A stretch of 64,000 bases of DNA from Yponomeuta sedellus (taxonomy: Eukaryota > Arthropoda > Insecta > Lepidoptera > Yponomeutidae), in the NCBI GenBank assembly GCA_934045075.1, contig OW203722.1, forward strand, positions 23,406,879 to 23,470,878, given 5' to 3'. The position numbers and the translations under genes are program-made. Of the stretch, positions 10,170 to 21,169 are shown in pieces. Under the pieces are notes generated by a model. The model worked only from the letters and a program-made list of their open reading frames with translations, was not told the DNA's origin and did no database searches. Position 1 is the stretch's first letter. Each line of letters begins with the position of its first letter.

Positions 10170-11229
10170 ATACTAAGACTGCAACTGCTTCAAATTATAA
10201 ATCAACACTAAATTCTAAACAACTGCCAACTAAAATGCAAGTAACAAATCAAGCTATTATGCTAAAAACATAAACTGCAATTCAGTACAATTCTGTGCAA
10301 ACGGAATAAGCTGGAAATAGTGATTATGACGTTTTTGACGTAACGTTTCACGGAACCGTTTTCCGTGTCCCTCGTAGAAGCAAAGTGCACTTTAAATGTA
10401 AGCTATTAGAATCACTAATTCAACTTCGCGAAGTTTTAAATAAACCTCAGCCACCGACTTGAAGCAATTAAAATTTCAACACGACAAAGTAATTTATTTT
10501 CACGCGAAATGAAAGGCTGTGACCCACGCTGAGCTCACATGACTTAAAATAAACTTTACCTTGACAAAGTGTTAGGAGTGGGATACATAGGAAGGGCCTG
10601 GGACTAGGACACGAAACGGACGTGATGCCCTGTCTAACATGTGTGGGCTATCTATGTCCCATCGCTTCATTGCATAAAATTTTCTACATCTACTTCTAAA
10701 AAATATAAAACAGAGGCCGCGTCTCATGTCCCAGGTCATTCTTATGTTCTCCACCCTTTCGGCCATGATGAAATTCGTCTTGTACAGTCAATAGAACGTC
10801 GAGCTATACAATTGATAGCTCTAGTCAGTTATACTATTAACAGATATAAAAAAATTTATATGTATGTCTATATACCTTCAACACTCACTCACACACGCAC
10901 ATTCATACACACACACTGACAGTCTCTTTCTCATACACACACACACACACCTCCGGTGGGACGCTTATAGGCTGTATCAAAATAATATGAATAAATAAAT
11001 ATCTATGGATATAATTACAGATATACGAGTAGATACATCACTCCATCACGAGACTGACTTGCAATCCATACCATAACCTTAAAATTGATAAAATAATCAT
11101 GAAACAACTTGTTTCATGCGGGAACTAACCGAGTGTGCCTGAAGGCTTTTATGCAAACCACATGATTAGGTACTTATGTACAAATTGCACATGACTTAGC
11201 GTTGAAAATTGATTGGTGTGTTTGGTGTA
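10170..11229. other. unassigned DNA with CA-rich tract
   Basis: No gene was recognised. A CA-rich simple repeat spans about 10880-10950 and is followed by 'ctccggtgggacgcttatagg', which resembles a SINE-A end. Confidence 0.45.
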
Positions 11230-11233
11230 TTAA

Positions 11234-11990
11234 GGGGCTCCATAGAGTGACACTGGCGCCAACAATAGAAAAAGTCGTAACTTTTTTTATAGAGCATACC
11301 TGTTTGCAAAATGTTCAGTACAATAATTCTCAATCATGTAAATAGTGATTTTAGGATCTATGACTAAGAATCTAGAATCACGGACCTCGGACTAGAAGTC
11401 AAAAACTGCCGTTTTGGCGGTAATGGAAGACTTATCGAATACTTGTAGTCGTTGGCTTATTGCCTACGTTTTTAAGAGTGTAAACCATTTTTTATATTAT
11501 CTTTTCTATCATATTTAAATCAAAATTTCAAATTACTACGATCATTCTAGATTCCGTTTGGAATTTCACTTGCTACGTCACTTTTTGATGAGTCACTTCT
11601 ACTGACAACTTTTACCTACTTGCAATTTCTTTTTTCATGTTTTTTCAGAAGTTCTACATCAATTTTTATAACTACATTTTAAATAAACAGTCGGTTTTAC
11701 TAATAAAGGTTATGAGCTGCGTATACAGCCGTTATGCGAGGTCTGACAAACTGGTTATATGTACGGTAAATGCGATTAAACCAGTTTAAATTGATATACG
11801 TCAAATAGTTATTCAGAGTGTATAACTTATTAGTAAGGCTTTGTCTGTATCAAAAACGGTTCAAGGCAGTGGTTTTAAAAATTATTATTAACATAAGAGA
11901 GATTGTAGAGACACTTTGCAAATACAATCTGTAAAATAAGGTACAAGTTTTTTTTTCCCTCGGTGCAGCTAGTTTTCTCTATGGAGCCCG
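11234..11990. mobile_element. TTAA-flanked non-autonomous element
   Basis: The ends are inverted: GGGGCTCCATAGAG at 11234 and CTCTATGGAGCCCG ending at 11990 (13 of 14 match), directly flanked by TTAA at 11230-11233 and 11991-11994. TTAA duplication is typical of piggyBac-type transposons, but the G-rich rather than C-rich outer bases do not match the usual piggyBac terminus, so the superfamily is uncertain. The 757-bp interior has no long frame. Confidence 0.6.
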
Positions 11991-11994
11991 TTAA

Positions 11995-12500
11995 ACCCTC
12001 TTGAGCTCTATACTTATGCGAATCGTATGCAATCTAAGGTTCAAAATATCTGGTCTAACGATTGAAATTTTGAAAAATAATTCTGTATTAATCAATAATT
12101 CAGATGTAGCTATAACTATTTGTAAGCCTAATAGACCACGGCACCTGAAAAAGTGCCGGAACGTCGGAAAATTGCAAAAAAATGTAATAAACGAGTGAAA
12201 TCCGTATAACAGTTTTAATTATGTCTAGTGCTCGTGTTAACCTTAGAAAATCCCATTAGTAGTAGTATGTAATTTAATTTGTTGGAATTGTATTATTGCC
12301 TGAAACAAACAAAGGCCAGTCCTCTTTCAATTTAAAGTAAAATTTGTTATGTGTTTGTGGCTTGCTAAGCAAGTGGTAAGCACACTAGGCTTAGCTTGTC
12401 TTGTTGCCGTTTTACTATAGCTTACATAAAGAATTTTAATATAAAGAAAGTGTAGTCTAATGAAATGAGATGGTAAAAAAGATGAAATGGTAGTAAGAAA
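11995..12500. other. unassigned DNA
   Basis: The 65-codon frame at 12001-12198 has no recognisable domain. Nothing else was found. Confidence 0.4.
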
Positions 12501-12929
12501 ATTATATTATTTTTAACGCACTAACCCGCGCTAAGGACAATTTAAAAAACCTATTTAGAGGCTGAAAATTCCACCCATGTCGGGATTCGAACCCGCGACC
12601 TCTGGCTATCCGTGCCAGCGCTCTTTCCAACTGAGCTAATGGGCGACTCACCGGCATCAGTGAAATTTCAAACCTCTTTACAATATTCACTGTATTACGT
12701 ACAGGCAGCGACATCTGGCTGAAGTTATTTGCATCACTTGCAGCCCCGAGTATTTCACAGTTAGGTTTTACATCGGAATGATATCGCTGTACCCAGATTA
12801 TTATATTATTTTTAATGCACTAACCCGTGCTAAAGACAAGTTTAAAAGCCTATTTAGAGGCTAAAAATTCCACCCATGCCCGGATTCGAACCTGCGACCT
12901 CTGGCTAACCGTGCCAGCGCACTTTCCAA
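12501..12929 (-). mobile_element. tRNA-like repeat, locus 4 (tandem)
   Basis: One full minus-strand unit (about 12508-12800) is followed head-to-tail by a partial unit (about 12805-12929). The phrase 'gcactaacccgygctaa' at about 12519 repeats at about 12818, giving a period near 300 bp. Both units carry the B-box complement 'ggattcgaacc'. The second stops inside the D-arm. The target duplication is unclear. Confidence 0.75.
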
Positions 12930-13370
12930 AAAGTAAAATTTGCAATTTAAAAAAATAAAAATTAAACTGTTCCACCAGTAAAGAACTATTATGGGAAAAG
13001 GACAAGACAGTACTTCTTCTTCTTCAGGCTATATTAGGTATGTAGTCCACAGACAGTACTTGTCCCTACTATATTAAATGTAACGTCAGTGGAACTAAGA
13101 TCCTCACAATATGCCAATAAAAAGCTTTATAAAAAGTGTTTAGCTTCTGGATTGATGGACCAGTTTGTAACCAGTGGGTACCACGAATTGATTCTGTGTG
13201 AAGTATTTTGTTTTATTTTTGTATGTACACTAAATTTAAGTAACTTGTTAGATCCATAACTTAGTTTTAAAGTGAGAGTAAGTTTACCAAAAAAATATCA
13301 TTTAGTTTGGCGGAAACGACTGAACGTAAAAGTTGCATGTACCTTTTACAGAATAAACATTTTCGGCGTT
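12930..13370. other. mostly unassigned; RTE/SINE tail remnant
   Basis: At 13011-13055 the minus strand carries a GAAGAA-tailed end ('cttcttcttcttcaggctat' on plus), as in the RTE-tailed family. The rest is unassigned. Confidence 0.45.
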
Positions 13371-13371
13371 G

Positions 13372-13500
13372 TTGAAATGCTGGCCCACTGCTCGCCATTG
13401 CCAACTGTAGGCCACGATCACTTGCTGTTTACACAATGGCGCATGGCTTATTGCTGTCTGGCAAACCACTTGCGATTGACGTGAAAGTAATTGCGGCCGC
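13372..13500 (+). repeat. inverted repeat pair, left copy
   Basis: 'gctggcccactgctcgccatt' (split), 'gtttacacaatgg' and 'gcgattgacg' reappear inverted at 13660-13845. The two copies face each other across about 160 bp. They are probably ends or copies of a DNA element, of unknown superfamily. Confidence 0.5.
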
Positions 13501-13659
13501 AGCTATTTATTTATTTACAATTTATTTATTAATTTTGATTATTTACAAGAATTACAGAAGTATGTACAACAACAAAGTTATTAAAAAAAATGGCGCAAAA
13601 GGCGCAAAATTACGGGCTCAGATTGATATAAATCAAAAAACTTGAAGGTCAATTGACTA

Positions 13660-13845
13660 AACGATGGGCCACTGTGTAAACAGGGATGGGCATCGCTACG
13701 CCACGATTCCAAAAACCGACAACTGTCCGATTGCGCGCCACGATAGGCAATTGTCCGCCACTGCACACCATTGCCCCGTGTACACAATGGCAATGGAGAG
13801 CAGTGGGCCAGCATGGGCCATCATTGTGTACTGGCCGCATAAGAT
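13660..13845 (-). repeat. inverted repeat pair, right copy
   Basis: On the minus strand it reads 'gctggcccactgctctcc', 'attgtgtacac' and 'gcagtggcggacaattgc', matching the left copy at 13372-13500. It also contains a smaller internal palindrome around 13770-13797 ('ccattgcc' / 'ggcaatgg'). Confidence 0.5.
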
Positions 13846-13859
13846 TCGATACGAAGTGT

Positions 13860-14455
13860 GAACCAACTTTATCCTCAGTTGGTCTTGCGTTGGAATTTGT
13901 TTGAGATTTGCAGAAAAATATGACACTTTTTTATGCACCAGTGTTTACAACGTTGGCATTGAAATACCCTCCCGGAAGAGTTAATTAAGACGTTCTTAAT
14001 TGGTTTAAAAACGCTGCAAAACATTTTTGAATGCCGGGAAAAATATGTTTTTACTTTTTCGAGAACAAAGGCTTTTTAATTTATTTCTTTTTTTTTATGT
14101 CCTCGTTAAGATTTAGCAAATTATGTGCTTTAACGAAACTTTACCTTTTCAAAGCACATCAGCAAAGAAGTTGTTGTTTAATTTCAGAAGTTTGAAGTCG
14201 TTTTGTGAATTTTCTCTGCGTAATGATCTAGATTTTGAAATGGACGAGTTTGACACGTTAACGGGTAGAGCTAGTATGACTTTTTTTATTGATTTTTGAA
14301 CTTTTTTTCACAGTGATAAGGTTAAATTTTTGGTGAGGACTATTGTACCACTGTTTGGTAAAGGGTTAACTTGTAACGTTTCTGTGTCAAATTGATTTGA
14401 AAGCCTGTATGAAGGTAATTAGAAGAAATATAGTAGTTTACAGTTATTAATATTT
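13860..14455. other. unassigned DNA
   Basis: No gene or repeat was recognised. Confidence 0.4.
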
Positions 14456-14459
14456 ATAG

Positions 14460-14935
14460 ATAGATAGAAAGAAGCAAGAAAGTAGAATTAATGCAGTAGA
14501 AATGAGTTTCTTGAGAAGTATGTGTAGTGTTACTTGACATGACAGGATACGCAATAGTCTGATTAGAGAGCGTTGTGGACTGAAAGAGGATGTAGTGACT
14601 AGAACTGAGAAAGGAATGTTGCGTTGGTTTGGACATGTGGAAAGGATGAAGGAAGAAAGATTGACGAAACAAATATATATTGCGAATGTGAGTGGAAGGG
14701 CTGGTAAGGGACGTCCTAGGCGGACATTTATCGACCAAATAGGGGATGTATTAGCAAAGGGAAAGATAAAAAGTACCCGGAACCGGCGTGCGTTCTTGCA
14801 ACGACTTATGAACGTTGATGAAGCGAAGGTGATCTGTCAGGATCGTGGCAAGTGGCAGTCCCTGGTCTCTGCCTACCCCTCTGGGATACAGGTGTGAGGT
14901 TATACATGTATGTATATATATATGTATGTAGATAG
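14460..14935 (+). pseudogene. LINE reverse transcriptase C-terminus with TATG tail
   Basis: It encodes the C-terminal part of a non-LTR reverse transcriptase: 'LRSMCSVT', then a stop, 'RERCGLKEDV', 'GMLRWFGHVERMKEERLTKQ', 'GRAGKGRPRRTFIDQIGD', 'TRNRRAFLQRLM' and 'VSAYPSGIQV'. After the stop, 'gtgaggttatacatgtatgt' leads into a short TATG repeat. It is truncated at the 5' end with at least one stop. The same family occurs at 15955-16345 (minus) and 27235-27545 (plus). Confidence 0.75.
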
Positions 14936-15325
14936 ATAGACAAAACTTTTATTTACATTTGCACACACCTTCGTAAATAAACAAAAACGGCATAAGCAGG
15001 ATACAGCGGTTAGTAAAACTCAATGACAAAACACAATCTAACATTAAAACATGCAATGCAATGCAGGTACGATATGTCGCTATATCTCAAGCAAAGGATC
15101 TTCCCCACTGTTCAACGCGGTGCTACTGAGAATACTTCAGCCTTTACAGACTTACGCTCTAATCGGTTACGTTAACAGCGATTTTGCAACAAACATGTAA
15201 AGATTGAACTACTGTCGACTGTACGCTGTGTTACAGTGTTATTTATGAAGTGTTATGAAGACATTTGAAATGAGTAGATAATAACTTATTTCCAAGAACA
15301 AAATAATTTATTAGGTAAAACCAAG
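14936..15325. other. unassigned DNA
   Basis: It begins with a short 'agatagatagac' stretch and 'acttttatttacatt', which may be a minus-strand LINE tail. The rest is unassigned. Confidence 0.4.
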
Positions 15326-15329
15326 GATG

Positions 15330-15620
15330 TTGGGTAAAACGTTCTTGGTTAACACGTAATTACCTTATTTCCCGACGTTTCGGCACGAGTAGACTGAAGT
15401 GGCGAGTAGGTACAGTCAATTATTGTGGGTAGTCACTTTTAGTTTTTCGCAGCTGGCCGACACACAACACTCACTACGCCCGCGGACAGGTCCGCCGATA
15501 AGGCGCGTGATTTATATTTACTTAGCACTGGAATCCACGTACTTGAAAGTTTGAAACCATCCTCTGTGTTGAAATAATTGTGTTTTTTAATATACAACTA
15601 TGTATGAGTATCTGGAATGA
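15330..15620. repeat. possible Penelope-like terminal repeat
   Basis: 'acgtaattaccttatttccc' and 'gacgtttcgg' resemble the terminal repeats of Penelope-like elements. The phrase 'tatgtatgagtatc' at its right end recurs at 58800-58815, downstream of a similar 'taaaacgtaattgcc'. The call rests on short matches. Confidence 0.35.
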
Positions 15621-15624
15621 TTAA

Positions 15625-15815
15625 GGGCCTGTTTCACAATCTGCAAATAAAGTTCCGGATAAGCGATCCGCAACCAGGGCTGCCGTTTGTTCTAAATTTG
15701 AAGCCATAAAAAGACACACGCAATATAGGAATATTTATTTAAATTTAGAACAAGCGGCAGCCCTGGTTGCGGATAGCTTATCCGGAACTTTATTTGCAGA
15801 TTGTGAAACATGCCC
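15625..15815. mobile_element. PIF/Harbinger-like MITE
   Basis: Terminal inverted repeats of about 75 bp (15625-15699 and 15741-15815, about four mismatches) start GGGCMTGTTTCACAATCTGC. The flanks are direct TAA repeats (15622-15624 and 15816-15818). A 3-bp TAA duplication with G-rich ends fits PIF/Harbinger MITEs. The 41-bp interior has no coding capacity. Confidence 0.8.
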
Positions 15816-15841
15816 TAAGAAATAGTATTAAAATAATTTAA

Positions 15842-15952
15842 CTTCCACACAACAGTCACTTGTCCTGACCCCTACTAGGATACCCTATTTGGCGACCCGG
15901 CAAGGACATCACAAACATGGACATACACCCAACCTGACGAAAAATATGACTC
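15842..15952 (+). repeat. single unit of the 110-bp repeat family
   Basis: 'cagtcacttgtcctgacccc', 'actaggataccct', 'aaggacatcacaaacatgga' follow the same order as the tandem units at 59551-59890. Another single copy lies inverted at 60990-61078. Confidence 0.6.
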
Positions 15953-15954
15953 AT

Positions 15955-16345
15955 TTGCGCGAGATATGATACATACACATACATAACCTCACGCCTGTAT
16001 CCCAGAGGTAAGCAGAGACCAGGGACTGCCTCTTGCCACGATCCTGACAGATCACCTTCGCTTCATCAACGTTCGTAAGTCGTTGCATGCACGCACGCCG
16101 GTTCCGGGTACTTTTTATCTTTCCCTTTGCTAATACATCCCCTATTTGGTCGATGTATGTCCACCTGGGACGTCCCTTACCAGCCCTTCCACTCACATTC
16201 GCAATATATATTTGTTTCATCGATCTTTCTTCCTTCATCCTCTCCACATATCCAAACCAACGCAACATTATTTTCTGAATTCTAGTCACTACATCCTCTT
16301 TCAGCCCACAACGTTCTCAAATCATTACGTAGATGCAAAGGCCAT
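15955..16345 (-). pseudogene. LINE reverse transcriptase C-terminus (minus copy)
   Basis: The 112-codon frame has 'MLRWFGYVERMKEERSMKQ', 'RAGKGRPRWTYIDQIGDVLA' and 'VSAYLWDTGVRLC', parallel to the copy at 14460. On the minus strand the end runs into 'cataacctcacgcc' followed on plus by 'gatacatacacatacata', i.e. a TATG-type tail. It is 5'-truncated. Confidence 0.75.
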
Positions 16346-16750
16346 GTAGGTACGTAAAAAAAATTTAAATAAAAAGGTTCCGGTTACTTTTTATCTTTGC
16401 TAATACATGCTATGTTTATCTTTGATTACCTTGAAACTCGAAAGCTTAAGTGTTAACATACCTACTAATTTATTATTTAGGCAAAATATTTCTTTTAATT
16501 CGTATATTTCAGCGCGAGCAATGTCTGAACAACATTTACATTGTGGACTGTGGGCCGTTAATTTTATTCATTATACTTAATTGCTCGCAAAACATTTAAC
16601 AGCACATTACATGAAAAAATTACATGTATAAAGGCGAGCTTAAATCTGATTCCTGTGTGAAAGTCATAAAGTCTCATTTTCATTGACAATGTATTGAAAA
16701 TGTAATGTCGTCATCAAAAGCGAAGGCAGCCTAGTGGGTAGTGTAGGCAA
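16346..16750. other. unassigned AT-rich DNA
   Basis: A phrase 'tacatgtataaaggcgagctt' (16621-16641, split) recurs near 6969-6990 in the LINE tail there. Otherwise nothing was recognised. Confidence 0.4.
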
Positions 16751-16752
16751 TA

Positions 16753-17324
16753 TAGTCTGTTAGGTTTTAGAATATACCTCGGGCTCTAGAGTAGGCTTCG
16801 GTTTTCGCCGAAAGAACACGAGTGTAATACTACTTCCTGCTCTGAATAAAACTTTTCTTATTAAGTTTATTTGATTAAATGTCATCGATATCAACCCGGG
16901 TCTCTTCCTGCATCGTAGGAAGGTTAGGCTGTACTCCACCAAGTCCGGGTTAGTGGAGGATTGTAAGACAGTGGCGGGCCTTACTGTAAGAAGTTCTCAA
17001 GCCGCCCCGCTAAGCTATGTCATAAGGCCTCTGACATAGCTTAACGACTGCCATTAAATGGCAGCCGCCACCAACAGCTTAGCGTGCCTTGCGAAGCACG
17101 GAAGCGCTCGGAGAAAATGCCACTAGCGGTAGTCACGGCACGATCACCCATCCTGCACCTGACCGCGCCTGTTGTTGCTTCACCTAAGCGATTGATTCCA
17201 ATCACTCGGTTCGGCTAGGCAACGAGCGCTTAAATGTCATATTAGTTCCGATATTTCTATTACACGAATATATCCGATTATATCCATAGTAGCTGAGGTA
17301 TATTCTAAAAGCTAACAGACTATA
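16753..17324. mobile_element. MITE split by a 5S-like SINE
   Basis: The left end 'tatagtctgttaggttttag' is the inverted complement of the right end 'aaaagctaacagactata' (17305-17324), with 'aatatacctc' just inside both. Without the SINE at 16886-17229 and its 11-bp duplication the element would be about 215 bp. It matches the intact copy at 36482-36712. Confidence 0.65.
16886..17229 (-). mobile_element. 5S-like SINE, copy 2, with 11-bp TSD
   Basis: The minus-strand copy runs from the 'gagcgctt' head to the 'ttgatatc' end, with the 5S-like region 'gcgcggtcaggtgcaggatg' followed by 'ggtgatcg'. Direct repeats TTAAATGTCAT at 16875-16885 and 17230-17240 mark the insertion. A short piece near the 3' end ('tgtccccactgctgggg') is missing. 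Confidence 0.85.
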
Positions 17325-17334
17325 CCAATGGTTT

Positions 17335-17545
17335 TCTTTTCTAAGTTATGTACATTTGTGAAGTTATATAATCTTTACCATTCGTTAATCTGCAGGGAAA
17401 CATCGTTAGGAAACCTAAGTGTTTGAGGTGTTCAAATGCCACAGTGCTTGGAATTGCCAATCCGTGGTGGGCACGCGTATTGTAAAGCCCATACTCTCTC
17501 TTTTGGCCTGTGCCCTAAAATGGGGCGTTTATAGGCTTAATTAAT
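17335..17545 (+). repeat. SINE-A copy
   Basis: 'taagttatgtacatttgtga', 'aacatcgttaggaaacct', 'gaggtgttcaaatgcc', 'ggaattgccaatccg', 'ggtgggcacgcgt' and 'gcctgtgccctaaaatggggc' give the family order. It lacks the tRNA-like head. Confidence 0.7.
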
Positions 17546-17646
17546 ATTATTCTTTTATTAAAAAAAAATACATATATAAAGTAACGTTTAAATAAGTGAT
17601 TAAAATTAAAGTGCATATGTGGGAAAAAAAACTAGAATCAATGAAT

Positions 17647-17785
17647 GAATTGCTGCCTGTACGTAATACTAAAAGTATTGTAAAGAGGTTCGGGTTCGTG
17701 TCCCGGCAGGGGTGGAATTTTCAGCCTCTAAATAGGTTTTTAAAATTGTCTTTAGTACTGGTTAGTGCATTAAAAAATAATATAA
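17647..17785 (+). mobile_element. tRNA-like repeat, locus 5 (core deleted)
   Basis: It runs from 'gctgcctgtacgtaatac' to 'ggttagtgcatt' and an A-rich end, but jumps from 'gtaaagaggtt' straight into 'cgggttcgtgtcccgg'. The A box and anticodon arm are therefore deleted. Direct repeats AATCAATGAAT at 17636-17646 and 17786-17796 flank it. Confidence 0.75.
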
Positions 17786-17819
17786 AATCAATGAATAAAG
17801 GTGTCAATGGACGGTGCAT

Positions 17820-18215
17820 AAACCTCATTACGTAGATGCAAGGGCCAAAGTTTTTTATGTGTGAAAGCGTGAGTGTTTGTGTGTGTGTCTGGGATACCCA
17901 GGTTTGAAACCTTGTGCGCTTATGTACCAATGACTTTGTTTAATTTCAAAGTTACGTACATTTGCGAATTTGTACACGCTAACGGTGCAGGAAAACATCG
18001 TGAGAAAACACACTGCTAGTTGCCTCCGCACGTATTGACTAGTCATTCCTGTGGGCAAGGCCAACTAAGCTGTCAGGATGATGTAGGTTCTGGGCAAACC
18101 TACACCATCTAAACCAATGTCCCAGGCATTGCAGCGTCCAAGTGGTTCCTTCAACCCATCTAGTGTGAGTGAAGATGTCACTGGACTGTATAAATTATCT
18201 CATTACGTAGATGCA
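17820..18215 (+). repeat. SINE-A-related copy (long 3' form)
   Basis: 'ttacgtagatgcaagggcc' opens it, then 'acgtacatttgcgaa', 'aacatcgtgagaaaac', 'gtgggcaaggccaactaagc', 'atgtaggttctgggcaaacc', 'catctagtgtgagtgaaga' and again 'ttacgtagatgcagaggcc'. Copies of the long form also lie at 28875-29250 and, on the minus strand, 32085-32290. Confidence 0.65.
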
Positions 18216-18225
18216 GAGGCCAGTG

Positions 18226-18310
18226 TGTATTTATGGGTGTGTGTGTATATTTGTGTGTGTTAGGGTGTGTGTGTTTGTGTATGTGTGTAAGGGTGTGTGT
18301 GAGTAAGTAC
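18226..18310. repeat. GT-rich simple repeat
   Basis: Imperfect (GT)n with embedded GGGTGTGTGTG blocks, directly after the SINE end at 18215. Confidence 0.8.
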
Positions 18311-19007
18311 TTGTACATTCTCTAACTTGGTGTGAACTTTTGGATCGGATATGTCACGGGGCGGTGATTTTACTTTGGGTTGTATGCGTTCTTGTTTGTT
18401 TATTATTCAAGATATTCTTTTTATTTATTAACACTATTGTTGGACATAAGTCTCTTCTCTGTCACGCCAACCCATCCGGTTCTTTCCTAGTCTCGTCCAA
18501 TGTTTACGAGGCTCTTTCACAACGTCGTCAGCCGAAAAGGCTGGTCGACGGGTAATTTAGTTAAGTTATTCTTTTGATCTCATGTAAAATTTTCAATTAA
18601 CCTACAATATCTCCACTTCTCTAACTAGCCCTGCACGGTAAGTAACTGAAGTCGGAAACCGTTTTCTTTCACAATATTCTTCATTTCTCGTCTGCAACAT
18701 TAATCGTGCAATTCTAAAAATGCGAGCCCCAGCGCTCGGAGTAGAAAAACCGCTTGCAATCGCTAGTGAATAATAAAATTCTTACAAGTCACGCCGGCAA
18801 TCCAGTTTTTTCTCTCATATCTTAGCTAATTACAGCGCTCTCTTTGCCCCGACAAATTAATTAGTCTACGAGAAAACTTAGTGTTTTTCTTCCGGCGAAG
18901 TGTTTCATTATTTATATTCTTAACAAGAAAGTACAACTGAATATTTTTACAATTTTATGATTGTGCAAATTTGGACGATTGCTGTGGAAATTAAAAGGCT
19001 AGCGGCC

Positions 19008-19100
19008 TAGTTTATAAAAACACTCCTAGAGGCGTTTTATTTAATCTGTAGTTACGTCTTTACCTTGTAAAATCTCTGCCACAGACAATATATTTTTATT
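19008..19100 (+). repeat. dispersed repeat with 'AGAGGC' core
   Basis: Same word order as 6008-6125: 'ataaaaacact', 'agaggcg', 'ttaatctgtagttacg', 'ccttgtaaaatctctgcc', 'acagac'. Confidence 0.55.
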
Positions 19101-19702
19101 CCCCGTTTTCGGTGTTATTAAGATTCATAATGCTCGCTTATAAAAAAGCGTATTACAAAACAAGTTATGAGTCTTTTTCACTGGGGCAGCGCTAGTTAGA
19201 TCCGGGCAGCGCCTAAATAGTCTCCTTCAAGGAGCAATGCCCATGCATAGGTACTTAGTTTGGTTTTTATTTACAAATAACATCGGAATCGGAATGAAAC
19301 TTTGCCAATACGTTTGAGAACACAAATCGAGGTTTAATCTAATGCCCCCCTTCCGTTATCGTTGTCAAATTTAAATTTAAGTAAATACAGCAAATCTAGA
19401 TAGAACTACTTTCTTTCCTTTTTTCATTAACAATAATCTGCTCGCACATTACGAGCACCCAATGCTGAGCAATCCCAATCGTTTATTTGTCAAATCCCAT
19501 ATAAATTGCTATCACAAATGGTTCTAACAGGATTCGGTGAGCGCAATTAGGTCGCAGATACTATCCAAGTTTTATTTAAATCGTTTGAAATTTCGTTGTA
19601 AAGTCCACACATTTTAACTATACGATTGTAGTATGATGTAGAAGTATTAAGGGATAACTGATGACTTGAGGAAACATGGTTAAAGTGGAGTTTTTTTTTC
19701 CG

Positions 19703-19741
19703 CCGTATTGTAGTGGAGAAAAAGGCTCCACTACAATACGG
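19703..19741. repeat. perfect 15-bp hairpin
   Basis: The arm CCGTATTGTAGTGGA (19703-19717) is matched by its exact complement at 19727-19741 across a 9-nt loop. Confidence 0.8.
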
Positions 19742-20247
19742 CCCGAAGGCAGTGGCTTACATTTTGCATTGTACGTTGACATTCAGCAAACAGAATGTAA
19801 ATTCTTTACGTTAATTTGATTAATCTTTTAAATAAAAACCAAACTACGTTTGTATGTTGTTGGTATAATAAATATCTTTCTTTCTTTTCTTTCTGTATGG
19901 GAATTGCCTTGAGGAACGGCCTTAAGGCGAACCGCCCCAGAAGACGTCAAGCGCTCGCGTCCCGCCTTCCGCTGAATTTCCCCCGGACACTTCATCTTTA
20001 CGCCTGTCACTTGCCGACTTGAGAGCGGCACCTGTGATTGCTCTGTCTCGCTGAAAATCGTTCCGCTTTAAGCGTCTGAGTATGAAAGGCTGGGCGCTGT
20101 CGACGCCAGTCGACCTCTATATTTTTATAGCAAAATCACCCTTAATGTCTGACTGCCTAGTCTATACTTAGATTTTTTATTCCGTAGAATTCTGAGAACT
20201 ATCATTTTTTGACTTTTGTAGGTAAAACCTAAAACAATTATTTCTTA

Positions 20248-20445
20248 CTAGCTGACCCCGCGAACTTCGTACCGCTTAACAGTCGATTCTTTATTTTTTT
20301 TTTAGTTTTCTCTCCGTAAGAACCATCCTCGTACTTCAAGGAATATTGTAAAAAAAGAATTAGCAAAATTGGTTTAGCTGCTCTCGAGATTTGCGCTTAC
20401 CAACACATTCAGCGATTCATTTTTATATTATAGATTACCCTCAAA
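20248..20445 (+). repeat. lepidopteran-type LINE end remnant
   Basis: 'actagctgaccccgcgaact', 'cgtaccgc', 'aaaattggtttagctgctct', 'caacacattcagcgattca' and 'tatattatagatt' follow the order of a common lepidopteran repeat that begins 'actagctgaccc'. Confidence 0.6.
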
Positions 20446-20635
20446 TCGGTCAAATATTTCCTATTTTCAGTGGAGAACTTTTTATAATAATAATACTTCC
20501 ACACAAGTTCACAGAGCACAATCAGTAACAACACTTATGAAATGTCAGTATTCGACGGAATAAAAATCAGAGTTTGCTAGTATTACGTACCTAATGTTTG
20601 AGAAAGAAATTAATATTTTCTTTCCGTATGAGGTG

Positions 20636-20800
20636 TTTAGTGTTCCGTGGGCGTCAAGAAACCCTGATAGTTTCACTATGTCCGTCCGTCTGTCTCTGCG
20701 TCTGTCCGCGGCTTAGCACATAGGACAGGTCAGGACAGGACTGGACTAGAAATCTGATAAACACAAATTGCGGAATCAATTTCTTCTCGCTTACGCCATA
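20636..20800 (+). repeat. GGGTTCCGT-type repeat remnant
   Basis: 'tagtgttccgtgggcgtc' is followed by 'tgtccgtccgtctgtctctg', as at 3228 and 62348. Confidence 0.5.
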
Positions 20801-21169
20801 GTGTAGAGTATCGTGAGACATGGATTGGTCGTTTAAAAATAGTTTGACTGTAAAGAAAATATTTTTTGATTTATTTATTTAATTTGCAGACAAGGTTGTC
20901 CAGTGTTATGTAAGTAGCAATAAATATAAAACTTAGCCTATGGTTAGTGTTTAATATGTAACAGTGACTTGGTACGTTTAATCAAAATTAATTGGGATTC
21001 TTTTTCAACGTCCTATTAGGTAGTAACACTACAACGTACTATACAGCTTTAAATATTTATTTTTATTTATATAAATTATTAATATGTATCTGTTGATAAT
21101 TTTATTTATTCACACTGTTACTTATTTAGGCATGTATTTATATAGATACCTCTGAAATTATCATTTTCT

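Larger units (their letters stand above)
18311..20245. other. mostly unassigned DNA
   Basis: Apart from the repeat at 19008-19100 and the hairpin at 19703-19741, nothing was recognised. The frames at 18340-18555 and 19816-20022 are short and have no known domain. Confidence 0.4.

Noticed and set aside
12501..12929. Two LTRs of a small LTR retrotransposon
   Set aside because: The units carry internal Pol III-type boxes, lack TG..CA ends and have ~12-bp rather than 4-6-bp duplications at other loci.
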